Assembly (NCBI GenBank): GCA_017546805.1 | Contig: JAFYRT010000061.1 | Coordinates: 1-61,739, forward strand | Reading direction: 5' to 3' | DNA from: Muribaculaceae bacterium | GTDB lineage: Bacteria > Bacteroidota > Bacteroidia > Bacteroidales > G3-4614 | Length of the DNA: 61,739 nucleotides | Part shown: in pieces, positions 26,088 through 35,503 of the stretch | How the letters are laid out: every line of letters starts with the position of its first letter | How positions within the stretch are numbered: the first letter of the stretch is position 1 | Notes under the pieces: model-generated | What the model was told of the DNA's origin: nothing | The model's database searches: none | The model's input: the letters and a program-made list of their open reading frames with translations, nothing else | Translations under genes and position numbers: made by a program

Positions 26088-26804
26088 TTACCACTCTTTA
26101 TCTGTACGTCTTTTTTTACGTTGTTCCATCATTGCCTTACGAACCTTCTCTTGAGTATTTCGTTCGTCCTGTTGCATTGCATCAAGAATCTGTTGAGCAT
26201 TTTCTTGCGACATATTTGTCTGCTGTTGTTGTTTCTGCTCTTTGTTTTGTTGGTCTTTTTGTTGTTGCTCTTGTTGCTGTTGCTTTTGGTCTTTATTTTG
26301 CTGTTCTTTTTGTTGCTCTTGCTTATTATCTTGTTGTTGCTCTTGTTGTTGCTGTTGCAACATTAATTGAGCCATTCTAAGGTTATATCTTGCATCTTCG
26401 TCTTTAGGATTGATACGTAAACAATTTTTATACGCATCAATACTTTTAGCCAAATTCTTCTCCATAAAGTATGAGTTCCCTAAATTGTGCCATATCTCCG
26501 AAAGTTTTTTTTCATCGCTTTCTGACACAACAGCCTTTTCATACTCTTTTATTGCATCACTATATTTTCCTTGTTTATACAATGAATTTCCCAAATTATA
26601 TGTAGCTGTTTGAGATGATGAATTAGCATCCAATGCCTTACGGTAATTTATCTCTGACCCTACATAATTATTTGAGTTGTATTCTTTATTTCCTCGTCTG
26701 ACTTCAGTACGTTCTGCTTTATTCTCTGTTTTTTGAGAATCCTCTGCATATGATACAGACGAAATTGAGAATAAAAACATTATGGTTAATATATATGATT
26801 TCAT
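26088..26804 (-). CDS. batC: BatC: TPR protein with Gln-rich tail
   Basis: A 238-aa protein: signal peptide (to about residue 20, SYAED), TPR repeats from about 45 to 150 (NLGNSLYKQGKYSDAIKEYEKA is the clearest), then a striking low-complexity region at about 152-205 built from Gln with Lys/Glu/Asn/Asp, and a short basic C-terminus. The position between batB and batD identifies it as BatC. The Gln tract is coded by imperfect CAA/GAA repeats, which can change length by slippage. Two long frames on the other strand here are poly-Leu artefacts. Confidence 0.85.
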   Translation of the reverse strand: MKSYILTIMFLFSISSVSYAEDSQKTENKAERTEVRRGNKEYNSNNYVGSEINYRKALDANSSSQTATYNLGNSLYKQGKYSDAIKEYEKAVVSESDEKKLSEIWHNLGNSYFMEKNLAKSIDAYKNCLRINPKDEDARYNLRMAQLMLQQQQQEQQQDNKQEQQKEQQNKDQKQQQQEQQQKDQQNKEQKQQQQTNMSQENAQQILDAMQQDERNTQEKVRKAMMEQRKKRRTDKEW

Positions 26805-26805
26805 A

Positions 26806-27831
26806 TTAGTCGGTAAAAAAGTTTATTCGTTTTGTAAATTTACTCTTTCCTGTGAGTATAAACGACTCTAATAACATAATTATAAATGCTAATATTGCCA
26901 AGATTCCATATTGTTCATCATACTCTGAATATATTTTTGTTTCAACATCAGAGCCTTTCATTTTACGAATCTCAGAAACTATTGTCTTAAAAGCATTATT
27001 AGAATTATTTGCCGTAACATAGATTCCGTTTCCTGCTTTAGCTATCTCTTTTCCTAACTCCTCATTCAATCGGGTTGTTACTACATTTCCCTCTTTATCT
27101 TTTATGAAATTGTTTTTTGAATTTCCAATGGGGATGGGGGCTCCATTTGTAGAACCTACACCAATTACATGCACTTTTATGTTTTGCTCTGCTATTGCTT
27201 TTGCCGATGATACTGCATCATCTTCATGATTCTCTGCATCTGTTATCAATATTATGGCTTTTTCAGTGGCAGCATCAGGAGTAAAAGAGTTTGATGCCAT
27301 ATCTATGGCTCTACCAATAGATGTTCCTTGCGATGGAACAATTCCTGTATTGATAGTAGATAGAACCATCTTTGTAGAGATAAAATCAGATGTTATAGGT
27401 ATTTGAGTGTAAGCATCTCCTGCAAACACAATCAATCCTATCTTATCATTATCCAATTCATCTACAAGCTTTGAGAGAATCATTTTAGCATTATCCAATC
27501 GTGTTGGAGAGACATCTTTTGCATTCATTGAATTTGAGACATCTAAAACTATCTCTAATTCAACTCCCTCGCTTTTTACAGTCTCTACCTTTGCACCCAT
27601 TTGTGGACGTGCCAATACAAATATTAATATGATAAGAACCAATTGTTGTAGAAAAAACTTAAAACGAGGACGATATTTTGATACCTCCGGCATAAGAGGT
27701 TCTATAACACTACTTATACCAAATTTTGCAAGATTTCTCTTTCGTTTGTATTCTCCGTATATGAATATGGCCCATACTGCAAATACAATAATGAGCATAT
27801 AGAAATATTGAGGATTAGCAAATCTGAACAT
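26806..27831 (-). CDS. batB: BatB: VWA-domain membrane protein
   Basis: A 341-aa inner-membrane protein with two N-terminal membrane segments (about 10-25 and 58-75), a von Willebrand factor A domain (about 90-290) and a C-terminal membrane helix (about 310-328). The MIDAS metal motif D-x-S-x-S is intact at D97, S99 and S101, with a following TDAE. Lies 1 base upstream of batC and 12 bases downstream of batA. VWA proteins of this kind usually work with MoxR AAA+ ATPases such as the one at 30691. Confidence 0.9.
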   Translation of the reverse strand: MFRFANPQYFYMLIIVFAVWAIFIYGEYKRKRNLAKFGISSVIEPLMPEVSKYRPRFKFFLQQLVLIILIFVLARPQMGAKVETVKSEGVELEIVLDVSNSMNAKDVSPTRLDNAKMILSKLVDELDNDKIGLIVFAGDAYTQIPITSDFISTKMVLSTINTGIVPSQGTSIGRAIDMASNSFTPDAATEKAIILITDAENHEDDAVSSAKAIAEQNIKVHVIGVGSTNGAPIPIGNSKNNFIKDKEGNVVTTRLNEELGKEIAKAGNGIYVTANNSNNAFKTIVSEIRKMKGSDVETKIYSEYDEQYGILAILAFIIMLLESFILTGKSKFTKRINFFTD

Positions 27832-27843
27832 ATATGTTTTTTA

Positions 27844-28827
27844 TTATGGTATATTTCTTAAAATAGTATTTCTAAGTAGAACATCAATACAGAATAACAC
27901 AAATGCCAATAATACCCAAGGTATAAATACCTCTTCTTTCTTATTGAATTGGGTTACAGATAGTTTTGTTTTTTCTAACTTATCAATCTCATCAAATATC
28001 TCTTTTAAAGCCCCCTTGTCGGTTGCTCTAAAATATTCTCCTCCTGTTTTTTGCGCTATATTACGAAGTGTAGTTTCGTCAATTTCAACAGGATATGGTT
28101 TATATGTCACACCATATGGTGTTTGCACAGGATACATAGCCTCTCCCTGAGTTCCTACTCCAATTGTATAAACTCTTATACCAAAGGTTGAAGCTATTTC
28201 AGCAGCAGTAACAGGAGCTATATCTCCTGCATTATTTGTTCCATCAGTCAACAAAATAATTGTTTTTGATTTGGCAGGACCATCTTTTATTCTGTTTATT
28301 GCGGTAGCCAAACCATCACCAATTGCTGTTCTGTCCTCCAACATTCCACACTCCACTGTCTTTAACAAATTCAATAGCACTGCATGGTCAACAGTCATTG
28401 GGCACATTGTAAAACTCTCTCCTGCAAATATTACAAGACCTATGTTATCATAAGAGCGACCTGACACAAATTGTGCAGCTACATCTTTTGCTGCCTCAAC
28501 TCTATTGGGTGAGAAATCTCGAGCCAACATTGATGTAGATATATCCAATGCCATTACAATATCAATACCCTCTGTCGATTTATTTGACCAACTATTGTTT
28601 AATTGAGGGCGAGCTATTGCAACTATCAAAGCAACCAATGCCAATACTCTTAATGCAAAGCAAACATGGCGCAAGTAGTATTTATAGCTTTTAGGAAGTT
28701 TATCAAAAGGCATTGTTGTTGACACTTCAATTGATGCATCACTTTTATGCTGTTTTAATATATACCACACTATTAACGGTACTATCAGCGACAACAACCA
28801 TAAATATGCCGGATTTGCAAATATCAT
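27844..28827 (-). CDS. batA: BatA: VWA-domain membrane protein
   Basis: Paralogue of BatB with the same layout in 327 aa: membrane segments near 8-24 and 58-73, VWA domain, C-terminal membrane helix (about 301-320). MIDAS residues are D95, S97 and S99 (DISTS), followed later by LTDG. The pair probably forms a heteromeric metal-binding complex on the periplasmic or cytoplasmic face; the topology is not settled by sequence. Four bases after the preceding membrane-protein gene. Confidence 0.9.
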   Translation of the reverse strand: MIFANPAYLWLLSLIVPLIVWYILKQHKSDASIEVSTTMPFDKLPKSYKYYLRHVCFALRVLALVALIVAIARPQLNNSWSNKSTEGIDIVMALDISTSMLARDFSPNRVEAAKDVAAQFVSGRSYDNIGLVIFAGESFTMCPMTVDHAVLLNLLKTVECGMLEDRTAIGDGLATAINRIKDGPAKSKTIILLTDGTNNAGDIAPVTAAEIASTFGIRVYTIGVGTQGEAMYPVQTPYGVTYKPYPVEIDETTLRNIAQKTGGEYFRATDKGALKEIFDEIDKLEKTKLSVTQFNKKEEVFIPWVLLAFVLFCIDVLLRNTILRNIP

Positions 28828-28831
28828 AATT

Positions 28832-29797
28832 CTACTCTTTTACGTCCTCCTCCTTTTCTTCTTCAAGTTGAGGAATTGTTAATTCTACAAATTTTATTGC
28901 ATTTCGCATTGATGCCTCATTATCCTCAGGCAATGGTCGCATCTTTGCAAATTTTACAAAATCGGCAACCTCCAATATTGTTTTCATATTATTCTCAACC
29001 AATTTTGTCTCTTTATTTGCACGAAGAGAGGCTAAAATCTCTGTTGTAGTCATCTCCATTGCATTTATTGAGAATCGTGAATCGATGTATTCTCTTAAGA
29101 TATCAATCAATTGAGTATAATATTGTTTCTCTTGTCCAGATTGCCACAATTTCTCCTCCTTTAATTTATATAGCTCTTCAAGAGCTTTTTCATGAGGAAT
29201 TATCATGGTCTCTGCCTCTGCTTCTTGTGTTTCCTTGTTTCTGAAGTATTTACGATATAGATATACTCCTACTCCAGCAAACAATAGTATCAACAATATT
29301 ACCCAAACATACGATGGGATATAGTCGAATATTACAAATCGTGGAGACCATACATCTTTTATATCTTTCAAATCGAGGTTCTCCTGATCAACTTGAACAG
29401 GAACTACTTTCAACGACAATGACTCGGTTGAAAATGTATCGCTATTCAATACTGATTTTATTGGAGGGATTGAATAAAAACCAGAATCAAAAGATGTTAT
29501 TATTATCTCTCTGTCAATCTGTATTCTATTGTTTTTTATATCAGTGGTATCACCATCAGTAACCTTTATTATTTCTATCTCTTCTGTTAATTTACCTTGA
29601 GGTATCAATAATTCAACTTGAGCGTCCTTATCCTGAACAACTTCTAATTTTATTGATATCTGTTCTCCTTGCCATATAGCAGAAGAATCCATTTTCGCAT
29701 ACATTACAACATTATTTGCATCGACTGTTTGCGAAACTAAATTCAATAAAAATATAAAAAGCAGTATTATAGATGATGATAATTTTCTGAATCCCAT
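28832..29797 (-). CDS. Bat-operon membrane protein of unknown function
   Basis: A 321-aa protein with a signal peptide (MGFRKLSSSIILLFIFLLN), a beta-rich extracytoplasmic domain, one membrane helix (about residues 161-180 of the mature frame, YVWVILLILLFAGVGVYLY), and an acidic helical cytoplasmic tail. A protein of this shape sits between the DUF58 gene and batA in many Bacteroidota; it recalls a small BatD relative. The start is put at 29797; an in-frame ATG at 29821 would overlap the DUF58 gene by 14 bases and delay the signal peptide. Confidence 0.7.
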   Translation of the reverse strand: MGFRKLSSSIILLFIFLLNLVSQTVDANNVVMYAKMDSSAIWQGEQISIKLEVVQDKDAQVELLIPQGKLTEEIEIIKVTDGDTTDIKNNRIQIDREIIITSFDSGFYSIPPIKSVLNSDTFSTESLSLKVVPVQVDQENLDLKDIKDVWSPRFVIFDYIPSYVWVILLILLFAGVGVYLYRKYFRNKETQEAEAETMIIPHEKALEELYKLKEEKLWQSGQEKQYYTQLIDILREYIDSRFSINAMEMTTTEILASLRANKETKLVENNMKTILEVADFVKFAKMRPLPEDNEASMRNAIKFVELTIPQLEEEKEEDVKE

Positions 29798-29807
29798 ATC
29801 TGTAACT

Positions 29808-30674
29808 TTATCTTCTTTCAAATAGTGTTATTAAAGAACGTACATAATCTTCGTCAGTAGCAATAGAAGTTATATCTACTCCACTTTTAATGGCAGAATC
29901 CTTCATTTTTTGCTGGCTCTTAAGCCACCATTGAGCATATTTTTCACGAACCTGACGAGAAGCTGTATCAATCCACATCTCCCCTCCTCGCTCAGAATCT
30001 TTTATTTTAACAAGCCCTATATTTGGCAACTCTTTTTCACGTTTGTCATATATCTGTAAAGCCACAAGATCATGTCTCTTATTTGCTATTATCAGAGCTT
30101 TCTGATAATCTTTAGTGTCTATAAAGTCGCTCATCATAAATATTGTACAGCGTTTCTTTATAACATTTGTTACATACTCCAAGGCTAAAGATATATTTGT
30201 TTCTCTGTTTTCGGGTTTAAACTCTATCAACTCACGAATTATGTAGAGAACATGTTTTCTACCCTTTTGAGGAGGGATAAATTTCTCTATTTTATCAGAG
30301 AAGAATATTACTCCTATTTTGTCATTATTTTGTATTGTAGAGAAAGCCAATGTTGCAGCAATTTCGGTCATCATCTCTTTCTTAGAACCACCAACTGCTC
30401 CGAAATTTCTACTTGCCGAAACATCAATAAGCAACATAACTGTAAGTTCTCTCTCCTCCTCGAATACCTTTATATATGGTTTATTATGGCGAGCTGTTAC
30501 ATTCCAATCTATATCTCGAACATCATCACCAAACTGATATTCTCGAACCTCGGAAAATGCCATACCTCGTCCCTTAAAAGCAGAGTGATACTGTCCCGCA
30601 AATATATTTCGGGACAAACCTCTACTCTTAATCTCTATCTTACGGACTTTTTTTAATAATTCGGTAGTCTCCAT
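29808..30674 (-). CDS. DUF58 / VWA-like protein of the Bat operon
   Basis: A 288-aa cytoplasmic protein. The DUF58 signature (GMAFSEVREYQFGDDVRDIDWN) is followed by a VWA-like domain with MIDAS residues D84, S86 and S88 (DVSAS). MoxR-DUF58-VWA trios are thought to act as chaperone-like modules that load metals or assemble envelope complexes. Directly downstream of moxR (16 bases). Confidence 0.9.
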   Translation of the reverse strand: METTELLKKVRKIEIKSRGLSRNIFAGQYHSAFKGRGMAFSEVREYQFGDDVRDIDWNVTARHNKPYIKVFEEERELTVMLLIDVSASRNFGAVGGSKKEMMTEIAATLAFSTIQNNDKIGVIFFSDKIEKFIPPQKGRKHVLYIIRELIEFKPENRETNISLALEYVTNVIKKRCTIFMMSDFIDTKDYQKALIIANKRHDLVALQIYDKREKELPNIGLVKIKDSERGGEMWIDTASRQVREKYAQWWLKSQQKMKDSAIKSGVDITSIATDEDYVRSLITLFERR

Positions 30675-30690
30675 TTATAGAAGATGGTTT

Positions 30691-31686
30691 TTAAGGAACC
30701 TCTACTTTATTAAGAATTTCACTTATTACCTCTTCTGTGGTAATATTATTAGCCTCAGCCTCATAGCTCAATCCTATACGGTGACGAAGAACATCGTGAC
30801 AGATTGCTCTAACATCCTCAGGAATTACATATCCTCTCTGTTTTAGGAACGCATATGAACGTGCAGCCAATGCTAAGTTAATTGAAGCACGAGGAGAAGC
30901 TCCAAATGAGATCATTCCTTTTAAATCATTCAACTCATAATCTTGAGGGAAACGTGTTGCAAATACTATATCTACAATGTATCTCTCAATTTTCTCATCA
31001 AGGTATACTTTACGAACGATATCTCTTGCCTCTACAATTTCAGAAGGTTTTATTACAGGTTTTAAATCGTACGATTGTCCTGATATATTTTGTCTAATGA
31101 TTTGTTTCTCCTCCTCTTTTTTAGGATAACCTATTATAACTTTCAACATAAAACGGTCTACTTGAGCCTCAGGCAATGGGTATGTTCCCTCTTGCTCAAT
31201 TGGGTTTTGTGTTGCCATTACTAGGAACGGGTTATCCAATGGATAAGTATTCTCTCCAATTGTAACCTGACGCTCTTGCATTGCCTCCAACAAAGCACTT
31301 TGTACCTTAGCTGGAGCACGGTTTATCTCATCTGCCAATACAAAGTTTGCAAAGATTGGTCCTTTTTTTGATAAGAACTGCTCTTTTGCAGGGCTGTATA
31401 TCATTGTTCCTATTACATCGGCAGGTAAAAGGTCCGGTGTAAATTGGATTCTGTTGTATTTAGCATCAATCAATGAAGCCAATGATTTTATAGCCAATGT
31501 TTTTGCCAAACCGGGAACTCCTTCCAACAAAATATGTCCGTTTGACAACAATCCTATTAATAGAGAATCAACAAGGTGCTTTTGACCAACAATAACCTTA
31601 TCCATTCCCATTGTAATTGTATTCACAAACGAACTTTTGCTAGCAATAAGTTCGTTAAGTTCTCGAATATCAACTATTTGATTCAT
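30691..31686 (-). CDS. MoxR-family AAA+ ATPase
   Basis: A 331-aa AAA+ protein. Walker A is GVPGLAKT (56-63), Walker B is LADEIN (117-122), sensor 1 is ATQNP, and the family signature LPEAQVDRF is present. First gene of the bat operon; MoxR ATPases typically act on the VWA proteins coded next to them. A -7-like box TAAATTTG lies at 31728-31735. Cytoplasmic. Confidence 0.93.
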   Translation of the reverse strand: MNQIVDIRELNELIASKSSFVNTITMGMDKVIVGQKHLVDSLLIGLLSNGHILLEGVPGLAKTLAIKSLASLIDAKYNRIQFTPDLLPADVIGTMIYSPAKEQFLSKKGPIFANFVLADEINRAPAKVQSALLEAMQERQVTIGENTYPLDNPFLVMATQNPIEQEGTYPLPEAQVDRFMLKVIIGYPKKEEEKQIIRQNISGQSYDLKPVIKPSEIVEARDIVRKVYLDEKIERYIVDIVFATRFPQDYELNDLKGMISFGASPRASINLALAARSYAFLKQRGYVIPEDVRAICHDVLRHRIGLSYEAEANNITTEEVISEILNKVEVP

Positions 31687-31727
31687 ATCTTATATTATAT
31701 TTATTAATTAATTTCAATAATTAGTTA

Positions 31728-31735
31728 CAAATTTA
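31728..31735 (-). promoter_or_regulatory. bat operon promoter, -7 box
   Basis: TAAATTTG on the minus strand, about 42 bases before the moxR start. The -33 box is weak (TCTG at 21-base spacing). Confidence 0.45.
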
Positions 31736-31804
31736 CAGCTTTAATATATACATTAACAGATAAGAATGTTAAAAATAACAAACATCTATTTTATTATATA
31801 ATTA

Positions 31805-32956
31805 CTACTCTATCTCGTACAATATCTGTTTTTCCAACTCTTTTGCTTTAGAAACAGATTCCGGATTTGTTGCGTCTATTCCATATTTTGAAGCAGCAGG
31901 AACAACAACCTTAAAGCCGGCTTTTAAATCTCTTGGGTTCCATATTCTACCTGAATTTTCTCGATATATATATACCCAAAAAGCTTTATCGCCATAGTGT
32001 TTTTCTGCAATAGTTGTCAAGAATTTACCTCGCTGTATTGTATCAATCAAAGGATATTTATTCTCAGACGATGTATTTTCTATTTCTGCTATTAACTCGT
32101 CTGTTTCAATAGGGTCAACAAACAGAGAGTCAATATTGTTCTCCTGAATATCTACTACATTATTTGATAGATTCTCTCCCTCGATTTGTTCTCCCACAGT
32201 AGATAATTTAAATGAAGAGAATGATAACGATATCCCTTTTTCTCCTTTAAAAATAAAAAACCATAAAGAGATAAAAATCACAAATAGAATAAGTGCTGTT
32301 AAGAAACCAAATAGATATCCATTACGAGTACGTCTGCGATACTCTTTTTGAATTTCCTCTTCGTTTTGGACATATGTTACAGGTAAAACAGAAGGAGTTT
32401 CTATTTGCGATTCTGCAACTGAAACTTTAGTTATCTCTTCATCAATATCCTCAGATACAGAATCTGATACTTTTGACTCTTCTACTACCTCTGTCTCTAC
32501 AATCTCAGGTTGAGCAATCTCAATATTAATATCAGACAAAACTTCATCCTCAACAACTAACGTCTCTGATTCATCTGTTTGTTCTTCAGAATATTCATTG
32601 TCATCATCTTTAATCTCAACCATCTCTGGTATTTCAACCTCTACAACCTCTGTTGTAAATGCCGCAAATGGAGCATTTACTGCATCCTTCATTGTTTTAT
32701 CGGGTGTGAACGATAATTTATAATGACCTGGTATCTCTATTGGTTGTTTTGTATTTACATCGACACTTGTTCTTGCATCAACCCACACAGGAAGAAACGT
32801 ACCAACACCTTTTATTGTCAGTGATTCTCCGGATGATATAATCTCAGATGCTAATGAAAAAAATTCTTTAACGAATAGTTCAGCCTCTTTTTTGGTTACA
32901 CCACTCTTTGTTGCAACCAAATCGGCAATATCTAATATTGTTAACTTCTTATTCAT
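31805..32956 (-). CDS. HU-domain, transmembrane, LysM fusion protein
   Basis: A 383-aa protein with an unusual layout. Residues 1-92 are an HU/IHF-like DNA-binding domain (ends HYKLSFTPDKTMKDAVN). Residues about 101-200 form a very acidic linker. RRRTR at 207-211 precedes a membrane helix at about 214-236, predicting a cytoplasmic N-terminus. A linker leads to a LysM-like domain at about 305-353 (IQRGKFLTTIAEKHYGDK), which would be periplasmic. Similar HU-LysM fusions occur in Bacteroidota but I know of no established function. Overlaps the upstream HU gene by 8 bases, so they are probably co-translated. Confidence 0.8.
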   Translation of the reverse strand: MNKKLTILDIADLVATKSGVTKKEAELFVKEFFSLASEIISSGESLTIKGVGTFLPVWVDARTSVDVNTKQPIEIPGHYKLSFTPDKTMKDAVNAPFAAFTTEVVEVEIPEMVEIKDDDNEYSEEQTDESETLVVEDEVLSDINIEIAQPEIVETEVVEESKVSDSVSEDIDEEITKVSVAESQIETPSVLPVTYVQNEEEIQKEYRRRTRNGYLFGFLTALILFVIFISLWFFIFKGEKGISLSFSSFKLSTVGEQIEGENLSNNVVDIQENNIDSLFVDPIETDELIAEIENTSSENKYPLIDTIQRGKFLTTIAEKHYGDKAFWVYIYRENSGRIWNPRDLKAGFKVVVPAASKYGIDATNPESVSKAKELEKQILYEIE

Positions 32957-33239
32957 TGGGTTTTAACTCTTTTATTTGATTTTTTACTGATGTAGAGGGC
33001 TTAAATGTCAATACAATTTTAGGAGGTACCAACATTTTACTTCCTGTTGCAGGATTAAATATCTCTCGTTCCAGTTTTTTCTTTGGTTCAAAACTTCCAA
33101 AACCTTTTACAGACACAGTATTCATATTTGCACACTCCTCCCTCAACACTTTTACCATTATTGAAGACAAACGTTCTGTTGCCTGTTTATCTTTTTTTAT
33201 CCTCTTTTGAAGTTGTGTCAAAAACTCTTTATATTCCAT
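32949..33239 (-). CDS. HU-family DNA-binding protein
   Basis: A 96-aa histone-like protein of the HU/IHF fold. The beta-arm region with GFGSFEPKKK and FNPATGSKM is recognisable, followed by PPKIVLTFKPS. These small basic proteins bend and compact DNA as dimers. It overlaps the HU-TM-LysM gene by 8 bases, so the two could form mixed dimers (inferred). Not the long, fully canonical HU; the N-terminus (EYKEFLTQLQKRIKKDKQ) is divergent. Confidence 0.88.
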   Translation of the reverse strand: MEYKEFLTQLQKRIKKDKQATERLSSIMVKVLREECANMNTVSVKGFGSFEPKKKLEREIFNPATGSKMLVPPKIVLTFKPSTSVKNQIKELKPNE

Positions 33240-33410
33240 AATTCTCGAATATCTTTAATACGGCACGCGCCATTTACAAAGATAACAAAATTTACACAAA
33301 CAATAAAATATGATTTGATTTATTTACAACCATTACCTATTTATTAATTTTACAATAATGACTAATCTATATTTGTGTTTACATATTTAAAAGATATCTC
33401 ATTAAAAACA

Positions 33411-33443
33411 AAAAAACGAGATTTCATAGAAACCTCGTTTTTT
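33411..33443 (-). terminator. rho terminator
   Basis: A 15-bp stem (33411-33425 with 33429-33443, one G-U on the minus strand) after the rho stop codon, ending in a T run. Confidence 0.85.
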
Positions 33444-33462
33444 AGAATATCTACATTTAACT

Positions 33463-35286
33463 CTAATCATTCATTGTCATAAGCAACTCCTCATTAGAGA
33501 ATGTTTTCTGCATACGATCTTTTATAAATTCCATTGCCTCAATTGATGTCATATCCGACAAATAGTTGCGCAATACCCACATTCTACGCAATGTATCATC
33601 ATTTAATAACAAATCGTCGCGACGAGTTGAAGAGGCAACAATATCAACAGCCGGGAATATACGTTTATTAGCCAATTTTCTATCAAGCTGCAACTCCATA
33701 TTACCTGTTCCTTTAAACTCCTCAAAGATAACATCATCCATTTTAGAACCTGTTTCGGTAAGTGCTGTTGCGATTATCGTCAAACTTCCTCCATTCTCAA
33801 TATTACGAGCAGCACCGAAGAAACGTTTTGGCTTATGCAAAGCATTTGCATCAACACCTCCTGATAGAACTTTACCTGACGCCGGTGATACTGTATTATA
33901 GGCCCTTGCCAATCGAGTTATAGAGTCAAGCAATATAACTACGTCATGTCCACACTCTACCATTCGTTTTGCTTTCTCCAACACAATACTTGCGACCTTA
34001 ACATGACGCTCTGCAGGCTCATCAAATGTTGATGATATAACCTCAGCCTTTACACTTCGAGCCATATCAGTAACCTCTTCAGGACGTTCATCTATCAAAA
34101 GTATTATCATATATACTTCGGGATGATTTGCAGATATTGCATTTGCTATATCTTTCAATAGCATTGTCTTTCCGGTTTTGGGTTGAGCAACAATCAGTCC
34201 ACGTTGACCTTTTCCTATTGGAGAGAACATATCTACCACTCTAACAGATATATCATTTCCTTTGGGAGATGACAAGTTAAATTTCTCATCAGGGAAAAGA
34301 GGTGTCAAATGGTCAAAAGAAATTCTATCACGAACATACTCTGGTGTTCTACCATTTATCATATCCACCTTAGTTAATGGGAAATATTTCTCTCCTTCTT
34401 TGGGTGGACGTATTGGACCCTCAACGACATCTCCTGTTTTAAGACCGAACAGTTTAATTTGTGATTGAGAGACATATATATCATCGGGCGACGACAAATA
34501 ATTGTAATCTGACGAACGCAAGAATCCATATCCGTCAGGCATTATCTCCAAAACTCCTGAACCTACTATTATATCATCAAATTCAAATGGTTTCTCAATT
34601 TTTTCGTTCTGTTCCTTTACTGTTTGAGTAGTTGTATCTGTATTTTCAACGGGCTCTACAACTCGTTTCTTAATTGGAGCAGATTGCTGTTGAGACTGTT
34701 TGTTACGAGGGACAAATCGTTGGTGTTCGCTATGGGGGAAGAATGTTTGTAGCTTTGAAGATTCTGCTTTTGGTTCGCCATCCTCTTTTTTTACATCCTC
34801 TACAGAAGCTATAGTCTTTGTTTCTTCAACTGTTTCGCTTTTTTTTACAACAGTTTTTCTTTGTCGTTTTGTTGTTTTTTTAACCTCTGCAACTATTTCT
34901 GTTTCAGCTTTTGTTGCCTCCACAACATTTGTTGTTTGAGTTTCTTGAAGTGCTATATCATTTGCTTCTGTCTTAGCTATTACTGTATCTTTTGGCTCTT
35001 CTGATTTTTGTTTTGATTTTCGACTTATCATTCTTTTGGGTTGCGCATGCATTGTTGATTTCTTCTCTGTTTTATCAGACAAGACCTCACTTTTCTTCTC
35101 CTCTTTCGTTTTTATCGATTTAGTTTTGCGATTAGATGAGGTTGCTGCCTCTTCTGCTTGATGATCTAAAATCTTATAAACCAATTCATCTTTTGAGAAA
35201 GAAGATATTTTAGCAATACCCATAGTTTGAGCAATAGACTGTAAATCTTCTAATGCTTTTGCAGTCAGTTCTGAAATATTGTACAT
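33463..35286 (-). CDS. rho: Transcription termination factor Rho
   Basis: Hexameric RNA helicase that ends transcription. At 607 aa it is far longer than the E. coli protein (419). Residues 1-45 are the Rho_N SAP-like domain. Residues about 46-232 are a charged, low-complexity, probably disordered insertion rich in Lys, Glu, Thr and Gln. The RNA-binding cold-shock-like domain follows (about 236-310), then the RecA-like ATPase with Walker A (AQPKTGKT, about 367-374) and the Q/R-loop regions. Similar insertions in Bacteroides Rho have been reported to drive phase separation. Full consensus promoter; two hairpins in the leader. Confidence 0.96.
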   Translation of the reverse strand: MYNISELTAKALEDLQSIAQTMGIAKISSFSKDELVYKILDHQAEEAATSSNRKTKSIKTKEEKKSEVLSDKTEKKSTMHAQPKRMISRKSKQKSEEPKDTVIAKTEANDIALQETQTTNVVEATKAETEIVAEVKKTTKRQRKTVVKKSETVEETKTIASVEDVKKEDGEPKAESSKLQTFFPHSEHQRFVPRNKQSQQQSAPIKKRVVEPVENTDTTTQTVKEQNEKIEKPFEFDDIIVGSGVLEIMPDGYGFLRSSDYNYLSSPDDIYVSQSQIKLFGLKTGDVVEGPIRPPKEGEKYFPLTKVDMINGRTPEYVRDRISFDHLTPLFPDEKFNLSSPKGNDISVRVVDMFSPIGKGQRGLIVAQPKTGKTMLLKDIANAISANHPEVYMIILLIDERPEEVTDMARSVKAEVISSTFDEPAERHVKVASIVLEKAKRMVECGHDVVILLDSITRLARAYNTVSPASGKVLSGGVDANALHKPKRFFGAARNIENGGSLTIIATALTETGSKMDDVIFEEFKGTGNMELQLDRKLANKRIFPAVDIVASSTRRDDLLLNDDTLRRMWVLRNYLSDMTSIEAMEFIKDRMQKTFSNEELLMTMND

Positions 35287-35302
35287 GAAATTAATTGTAT
35301 AT

Positions 35303-35343
35303 TTAAGGTGAAACCTTAATGTAGTAATTGACAGTTTACTGTC
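35303..35343 (-). promoter_or_regulatory. Hairpins in the rho leader
   Basis: Two perfect short dyads lie just before the rho start codon: TTAAGGT/ACCTTAA (35303-35319, 3-base loop) and GACAGT/ACTGTC (35330-35343). They could affect translation start or autoregulation of rho; this is inference only. Confidence 0.4.
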
Positions 35344-35435
35344 TTTAATATTTATTTAGGATTATTTTTTAAGGATTGTAATGCTTTTGCTATAATCTCA
35401 AAGAAAACATTATAGGCTAAAGCTCTAACTAAACG

Positions 35436-35467
35436 CAAAGATAGTTATTTTTTTATAAATAAACAAA
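35436..35467 (-). promoter_or_regulatory. rho promoter
   Basis: TTTG (35464-35467) and TATCTTTG (35436-35443) on the minus strand, 20 bases apart: full consensus. Predicted leader about 140 bases. Confidence 0.75.
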
Positions 35468-35503
35468 CATCTATTTTTTTTGTTCTTGCTCTCTCAAAAA
35501 AAG

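Noticed and set aside
26121..26380. Poly-Leu and Val-rich frames opposite batC
   Set aside because: They arise from reading the CAA-rich Gln tract on the other strand; not genes or membrane proteins.
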